Source: Streptomyces sp. NBC_00250
GTDB lineage: Bacteria > Actinomycetota > Actinomycetes > Streptomycetales > Streptomycetaceae
Direction: 5' to 3'
DNA length: 64,000 nt
NCBI RefSeq assembly: GCF_036192275.1
Contig: NZ_CP108088.1
Coordinates: 1 to 64,000, forward strand
Shown one piece after another: positions 59,631 to 64,000 of the stretch. The notes beneath the pieces were generated by a model, which searched no databases, had not been told where the DNA came from, and saw only the letters and a list, made by a program, of their open reading frames with translations. Numbering within the stretch: the stretch's first letter is position 1; the number at the start of each line of letters is the position of its first letter. The position numbers and the translations under genes were made by a program.

Positions 59631-62384
59631 ATGCGTTTATGGCGACGTACGTCAGAAACGGTCCGCAAGCGACGTGGGGCGAGGATATCCACCAGGCGCC
59701 GCAGCGTCGCAGTGACCTTGATGGTTTCACTGAGCTTGCTGCTCGGCACGATCGCCGGGCCCGCAGCGCCCCCGGGCTTTGCGGTCGAACCTTCGCCCCT
59801 GTGCGCCACCCACGCCACGTCCTTCGCCACCGAGGGCGACCAGGGAACGCCGGTGACGGTGCGGCTGGGCTGCGCCAAGGAGGCGGGGGGTCTCCGCTCG
59901 CTCGCGGTGAAGGACGACGACCTGGTCATGGCCATCGACTTCCTGCCCACTGCCGAGGGTCGCCAGCACGTGCGCGACTTCATGCAGGCGCTGGTCGACC
60001 GGACCCGTGCCGATCAGGCCGCGGGCATGACGCTGGGGGCCGCCTTCACCAAGCGGGCCCAGGAGCACAGTGTCGGGATCTATCCGCCGCAGGAGGGGAG
60101 CGGGGACTTCGAGGGCACGGTGCACGTCGTGGACGACAGCCTCGTGATCGTCGCTGCGACCGATGCCGTCGGCTTCGGCGCGACCCCTATGCAGAAATTC
60201 ATCGCCAGCGGTGTCGCATGGGCGGTCACCGGCCTGGTCTGGGGCGGGTGCATGGCGTCGTTCAACGTCGGCGCGCCGGCCGCCGCTCCGGTGTGCGGCG
60301 CCGTCTCCGAGGGATTCGGCACGCTTGTCGGCGAGTTGCTCAACGCCTACTACGACGACAGGTCGCTCGGCGACGCGGATGTCTGGGCGGGGGCGCTGGC
60401 CGCTTCGTTCTGGCCGACTGTGAAGGGGGCTTTTCAAGGAGCGTTGCTGGCGTGGACTTCGGAGCGCGGCGCCCAGGCCATCGCCCAGGTGCAGCAAGCC
60501 CTGCGCAACTTCGGGACGAAGATCAAGTACTTGGGGTCGGTCACCACATACATGTCCGGCGTGATGAAGGACCTGGCTCCGAAGCTGCTGGCGTCGGTGC
60601 ACCGGCTCGAGCGGGGTGTCGGCAGCACCGACGCCCCCCTGCGGGTGATGGTGGTGGGTGATTCCATGACCCAGGGCATGGAGGGTGACTGGACCTGGCG
60701 GTACCGGCTGTGGGAGTGGTTCCGCGACCAGCACGTCGACGTCGACTTCGTCGGACCGTACCAGGGCACCAAGCAGCAGGCGGACCCCACCGGGCCCCCC
60801 GCGCCGCCCCGTCTCCAGGGGGAGGTACTGGAGAACCCCTCCGTCGCGAATCCTCCCGTCACGGGGGCGTACGCGCAGGGTGTGCGGGCGGGTTTCGACA
60901 GCGATCACTTCGCCGTGTGGGGACGGCAAGCCGCCCAGGACAAGGACCTGATCGGGCCCATGGTGGCCCAGTACAAGCCCGACCTTGTGCTGTTCGGCAT
61001 CGGGTTCAACGACATGGGATGGCTGGTCAGTGACGCGACGGGCACCTTGGACAGTATGAAGACCCTCGTCGACCGGGCCCGCGCCGCCAAGGGGGACATC
61101 CGTTTCGCCGTGGCGAACGTTCCCATGCGGCCGCTCATCGACGGCCGGCAGGACCTGATCGTCAAGACCAGGCAGTACAACACGATGCTCAAGAACGCGA
61201 TCCCGTCCTGGAGCACCCTCTCCTCCCCCGTGAAGCTGGTCGACTGGGAGGCGGCGTACAGCTGCGACACGAACACCTGCCCGGGTGGCTACGACAATCT
61301 GCACCCCAACGCCCTGGGAGAGTTCCAGATCGCGTCCGCCTTCGAACGCACCCTCCACGACGACTACGGCATCGGCCAGTTCGTGCCCGGCATCCCCACC
61401 ACGATCCCCCGGCGGCCGATCTACCCGGTGAACAGCGTCGTGGCAGAGTCCGTCCCGAGCGGGGTGAAGGTGACCTGGTCACCGGTGTTCGGGGCGCGCG
61501 GCTACACGGTCCGGTACCGGCTCGCGGGCGCCGCGAACTGGAACGAGACCCACGTCTCGACCAACCGCTACGACACGACCTGGACGGAGGACGGCTGGAC
61601 CTGGGAGTACCAGGTCAACACCGACAACGGCACCGACGGCGTGTCCGTGTGGTCCGAGACGGTCTCGGCGACTGCGCACCCGGAGACCGCCGCCCCGCCC
61701 ACGAACGTCTCCACCCGCCCTTCCTCCACCGGCCTCGATGTGTACTGGGACGCGCCGACCGGCGCGCACACGGACAGCATCGACCGGTACGAGATCATCA
61801 CCTGGGACAAGGACGTGCCGGGCTCCTACATCAACAGCACGGCGGTCAAGGGCACATCCGCGTGGATCGACGGCCTCGTACCGGGCCACCACTATCTCGT
61901 AGCGGTGGCGACCTGGAACCAGGCGGGCGGCGGGATGCCCATCGTGGCCAGGTCCGTGACGGTCGGCGCGGGCGTACCCCCCGTGCCGGCGGACGTGAGC
62001 ATCCAGTCCCTCGACGCCACGACCGTCCGCCTCACCTGGCAGGGCTCGGCCCAGGCGGCCGGATACCGGGTGTGGGTACGCAACGCCACCACGGGCGGCC
62101 CGTTCACGGCGGACCAGTCCTCCACCGACACCAACTCGCACGAGATCGCCTTCTTGTTCCCGGGCAACTGGAACTTCGAGTTCTGCGTCTCCGCGTTCAA
62201 CGGCGCGTTGGAGTCGGACCGGTCCGGTTGCGTCTCGGTCCCGCTCCCGCCCCCGTCGGCCGGTCTCGCCGGGCGCTCCGCGGCCGCCGGCCGCTCACCG
62301 GATCCTGTGGAGCAATCCCCCTTGCTGGAAGGCCGTTTCGCCGACCCCGGACGAGACCTGGTCGCAGCCGCCACCGGCCGCTGA
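59631..62384 (+). CDS. Large secreted SGNH hydrolase with fibronectin type III domains
   Basis: 917 residues. An Arg-rich N-terminus (RLWRRTSETVRKRRGARIST) precedes a hydrophobic core (VAVTLMVSLSLLLGTIAGPA): a long signal peptide. Residues 55-330 are a helical domain with a Gly/Ala-rich membrane-like stretch (VAWAVTGLVWGGCMASFN). The SGNH hydrolase follows: VVGDSMTQGMEG near 342 (Ser), GIGFNDMGW (Asn) and YDNLHPNALGEFQIA (Asp-His). Then three FN3 domains of about 95 residues each from ~605. Likely an extracellular esterase acting on polysaccharide or cell-wall acyl groups. The N-terminal domain may be a partner or toxin-like module. Confidence 0.85.
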   Translation: MRLWRRTSETVRKRRGARISTRRRSVAVTLMVSLSLLLGTIAGPAAPPGFAVEPSPLCATHATSFATEGDQGTPVTVRLGCAKEAGGLRSLAVKDDDLVMAIDFLPTAEGRQHVRDFMQALVDRTRADQAAGMTLGAAFTKRAQEHSVGIYPPQEGSGDFEGTVHVVDDSLVIVAATDAVGFGATPMQKFIASGVAWAVTGLVWGGCMASFNVGAPAAAPVCGAVSEGFGTLVGELLNAYYDDRSLGDADVWAGALAASFWPTVKGAFQGALLAWTSERGAQAIAQVQQALRNFGTKIKYLGSVTTYMSGVMKDLAPKLLASVHRLERGVGSTDAPLRVMVVGDSMTQGMEGDWTWRYRLWEWFRDQHVDVDFVGPYQGTKQQADPTGPPAPPRLQGEVLENPSVANPPVTGAYAQGVRAGFDSDHFAVWGRQAAQDKDLIGPMVAQYKPDLVLFGIGFNDMGWLVSDATGTLDSMKTLVDRARAAKGDIRFAVANVPMRPLIDGRQDLIVKTRQYNTMLKNAIPSWSTLSSPVKLVDWEAAYSCDTNTCPGGYDNLHPNALGEFQIASAFERTLHDDYGIGQFVPGIPTTIPRRPIYPVNSVVAESVPSGVKVTWSPVFGARGYTVRYRLAGAANWNETHVSTNRYDTTWTEDGWTWEYQVNTDNGTDGVSVWSETVSATAHPETAAPPTNVSTRPSSTGLDVYWDAPTGAHTDSIDRYEIITWDKDVPGSYINSTAVKGTSAWIDGLVPGHHYLVAVATWNQAGGGMPIVARSVTVGAGVPPVPADVSIQSLDATTVRLTWQGSAQAAGYRVWVRNATTGGPFTADQSSTDTNSHEIAFLFPGNWNFEFCVSAFNGALESDRSGCVSVPLPPPSAGLAGRSAAAGRSPDPVEQSPLLEGRFADPGRDLVAAATGR

Positions 62385-62406
62385 AGCCGACGCCCCACCC
62401 GCCCTC

Positions 62407-62441
62407 GCGTGCCCGCGGCCTCACTCCGCCCGCGGGCACGC
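62407..62441 (+). terminator. Terminator of the SGNH-FN3 gene
   Basis: GCGTGCCCGCGG pairs with CCGCGGGCACGC around an 11-nt loop, 22 bases past the stop codon. Confidence 0.75.
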
Positions 62442-62768
62442 CTGTGCAGGTTGCAACCACCCGACGGTCAGCAGTACACACCGTCCCCGCTGACTCAAGA
62501 CTGTCCACACGCGCCTCCAGGCGTCACCATGCTCGTGCCTTCCGCCGTCTCGCGCATTCATGCGGGCCTGCGTCACGCCGGGGCCAGTCCCGGATGGCGA
62601 GCTCGACGCCCGCGACGGCGAGGGCGCCCAGGATGAGACAAGCCGAACTCGTTTATCGGGCCGATGAGTGGCGCCGGACCGGTACCCGCCACCGTGGCGT
62701 ACCAGCCCGCCGCCGCTGATGGGCCCGGCTTCACGACACGCGGTGTCGCGTTCCTTCGTGAGCCCCGG
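62442..62768. other. Gap without a recognised gene
   Basis: 327 bases between convergent genes. I see no coding frame with protein likeness and no further repeat. Confidence 0.4.
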
Positions 62769-63530
62769 TCAGACCCCGGCGGTGACGAGGTCACTCAAGG
62801 GCTGGGCGGAGTCCGTTCCGGAGTGGCCGAGGGGGGCGTCGAAGCTCCAGACGAGGAAGAGCAGGAAGACCACCAGAGCGCTGAAGGTGGTGGCCAGCAG
62901 CAGTTCGCGCGCGGAGCGGCGGATCTGCAGGGTGTAGAGCAGGCCGAGGGTGACCAGGGCACCGGCGAGGAGGCCGAACCAGAGGGCTGCGGGCAGGGTG
63001 GTGCCGGAGGTATCCAGGCGCTGGTGACGGGCGTCGTCCGCCGCGGCCACCTGGTCCAGGAGCGGCTGGTAGGCCTGGGCCTGAAGCTCGTCCGCCGGGG
63101 TGCGATGAGCGATGTCGCTCCGGATACGGCCCAGCAGTTCGGCGCCGGTGCCGTCGACGGGCAGGTCGTCCTTCAGAGCGGGCCATTCGGCGGTGACCGC
63201 GTGCCGGGCGTAGGCGTCGATGTGCTCCTTGATCTGTGTTCGGAAGGCGGCAGGGTAGACGTCCAGGCGCTGATCGATCTCGTAAAGGGCCTGGGCCTCG
63301 CGCTGGACGGTGTCCTCGGCCGCGGTACGGGCCTCCCACACGCCGGCGATCGCCAGTCCGAGCACGATGGCGTAGACGACGCCAACCATCATGACCATGT
63401 ACTCCAGCACGTCCGGTGTCTCGGAGGTGTCTTCGTCGACGTCCACGCGGCGGTGCCGCAGGACGGTCGCCGTGACGACGAGAACGCAGACCAGGGCCGA
63501 GGCCAGGGCGTAGACGAGCCATTCCGGCAT
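62769..63530 (-). CDS. DUF4239 (bestrophin-like) membrane protein
   Basis: 253 residues from MPEWLVYALASALVCVLVVT with GGAG seven bases upstream. Two N-terminal helices (about 5-22 and 46-66: MVMMVGVVYAIVLGLAIAGV), a long helical cytoplasmic or extracellular middle (AAEDTVQREAQALYEIDQRL, with conserved E and Y), and two C-terminal helices (LPAALWFGLLAGALVTLGLL, LLLATTFSALVVFLLFLV). The order matches DUF4239, distantly bestrophin-like, with no defined role. Next to a Pro-rich protein gene 100 bases upstream on the same strand; they may be co-transcribed. Confidence 0.8.
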   Translation of the reverse strand: MPEWLVYALASALVCVLVVTATVLRHRRVDVDEDTSETPDVLEYMVMMVGVVYAIVLGLAIAGVWEARTAAEDTVQREAQALYEIDQRLDVYPAAFRTQIKEHIDAYARHAVTAEWPALKDDLPVDGTGAELLGRIRSDIAHRTPADELQAQAYQPLLDQVAAADDARHQRLDTSGTTLPAALWFGLLAGALVTLGLLYTLQIRRSARELLLATTFSALVVFLLFLVWSFDAPLGHSGTDSAQPLSDLVTAGV

Positions 63531-63634
63531 TGCACAACTCCATGACGCGCGAGGCGATGTGTATGAGATTGAGATACGGGGGGCGGACGCGGTCAGCCGG
63601 TCAAGGGCCCGGCGGCCGGACGTGAGGCGGACGA

Positions 63635-64000
63635 TCAGCCGCGGCCGCGGCGACGCGACCCGGGCCGCAAGGCGGCCACGGCCAGAACAGCCGGCAGGGT
63701 GATCACGACCGTGGACATGGTCATCGAGAGCTTGGCCGGAGCGGGACGGGACGGACCCCCCGTGTAGTGCGAGCGCGGCTCCCACCGGAACCCCTTGGGC
63801 GCCCCCGCCGGAGCGGGGGTCGTGATGCTCGGCGCCGAGGGCGCTGGTGGTGCCCACGCGGGGCCGGGTGCCGGGGGTGCCGGGGCGGCGGATGCCGGGG
63901 CGGCGGGTTCCGGAGCGACTTCCGGTGGCGAGAGCGCGGGCGGCCTCGGCGGCGCCGACTCGGGGACCGACAGGGACGGAGGCGGTGATGACGGCCGCGA
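63635..64000 (-). CDS. C-terminal part of a Pro-rich, membrane-anchored protein (runs off the window)
   Basis: 122 residues of a frame open to the window edge. A long Pro/Ala-rich stretch (PPRPPALSPPEVAPEPAAPA and similar) leads to KGFRWEPRSHYTGGPSRPAP and a C-terminal helix MTMSTVVITLPAVLAVAALR followed by RPGSRRRGRG. That is the plan of a cell-surface protein with a Pro-rich wall-spanning linker and a C-terminal membrane anchor; no LPxTG is visible. The N-terminus lies beyond base 64000. Confidence 0.65.
   Translation of the reverse strand, partial: SRPSSPPPSLSVPESAPPRPPALSPPEVAPEPAAPASAAPAPPAPGPAWAPPAPSAPSITTPAPAGAPKGFRWEPRSHYTGGPSRPAPAKLSMTMSTVVITLPAVLAVAALRPGSRRRGRG

Noticed and set aside
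59727..61358. A 543-codon minus-strand frame
   Set aside because: Antisense to the secreted SGNH-FN3 gene, whose signal peptide and catalytic motifs establish the coding strand.

Overview
The window looks like the end of a linear Streptomyces replicon, most likely one chromosome arm. Support: very high GC with strong third-position bias, many GTG/TTG starts, families typical of Streptomyces (spore-associated-protein-like, DUF6236, DUF6087, SUKH, WXG-type secreted proteins), and above all the first ~435 bases, which are a dense array of short perfect palindromes with 3-nt TGC, TTC or GTA loops, as in Streptomyces telomeres. The rest has the mosaic look of a subtelomeric region: intact single genes and small operons set among insertion-sequence relics, truncated genes and fused gene fragments.

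Layout. 1-435 telomere-like palindromes. 0.5-7.3 kb: small hypothetical and secreted proteins, a broken Toprim-domain gene, an ABC-F antibiotic-resistance-type ATPase with a possible leader peptide, and a membrane Ser/Thr kinase. 7.5-10.8 kb: an ISL3-type end, a sliding-clamp (DnaN-family) paralogue, an HTH gene with a repeat-covered leaderless promoter, and a truncated RpiR regulator. 11-15.3 kb: a secreted SapA-like protein and an ABC ATPase/FtsX permease pair, ending at a bidirectional terminator and a 28-nt tRNA 3' fragment (candidate att scar). 15.4-20.4 kb: an SRPBCC protein, a secreted lectin-like protein and many gene fragments. 20.36-22.23 kb: an IS701-type unit with near-perfect outer inverted repeats carrying a SUKH gene. 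22.3-28.3 kb: an orphan FtsX permease, a DUF6236 protein, a small membrane protein, an IS5 relic and a GNAT enzyme. 28.3-32.7 kb: an IS481 relic, then a three-gene locus with a membrane NACHT NTPase and a small partner sharing its N-terminal motif. 32.7-35.1 kb: an SDR/alpha-beta-hydrolase fusion and its probable TetR repressor with matching operators. 35.1-45.7 kb: a fragment-rich zone with a SUKH-4 immunity protein, GNAT/ArsR divergent pair, second ArsR, roadblock protein, truncated integrase, P-loop kinase and a frameshifted IS630. 45.7-50.4 kb: a GDSL esterase, a DUF6087 protein, a beta-carbonic anhydrase and a sulfatase. 51-53.7 kb: a WXG-type secretion operon. 53.8-57.1 kb: ISL3 relic, SUKH gene, IstB and recombinase relics and a dead second clamp paralogue. 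57.2-64 kb: a divergent SDR/LysR pair, a large secreted SGNH-hydrolase/FN3 protein, a DUF4239 membrane protein and a Pro-rich membrane-anchored protein running off the end.

How the genes may work together. The best candidates for accessory biology are the NACHT locus (a STAND-type NTPase, a class that includes bacterial anti-phage proteins), the three separated SUKH immunity-type genes together with the WXG operon (contact-dependent toxin/immunity biology), and the subtelomeric clamp paralogue. No intact tRNA, rRNA, CRISPR array or origin was seen.
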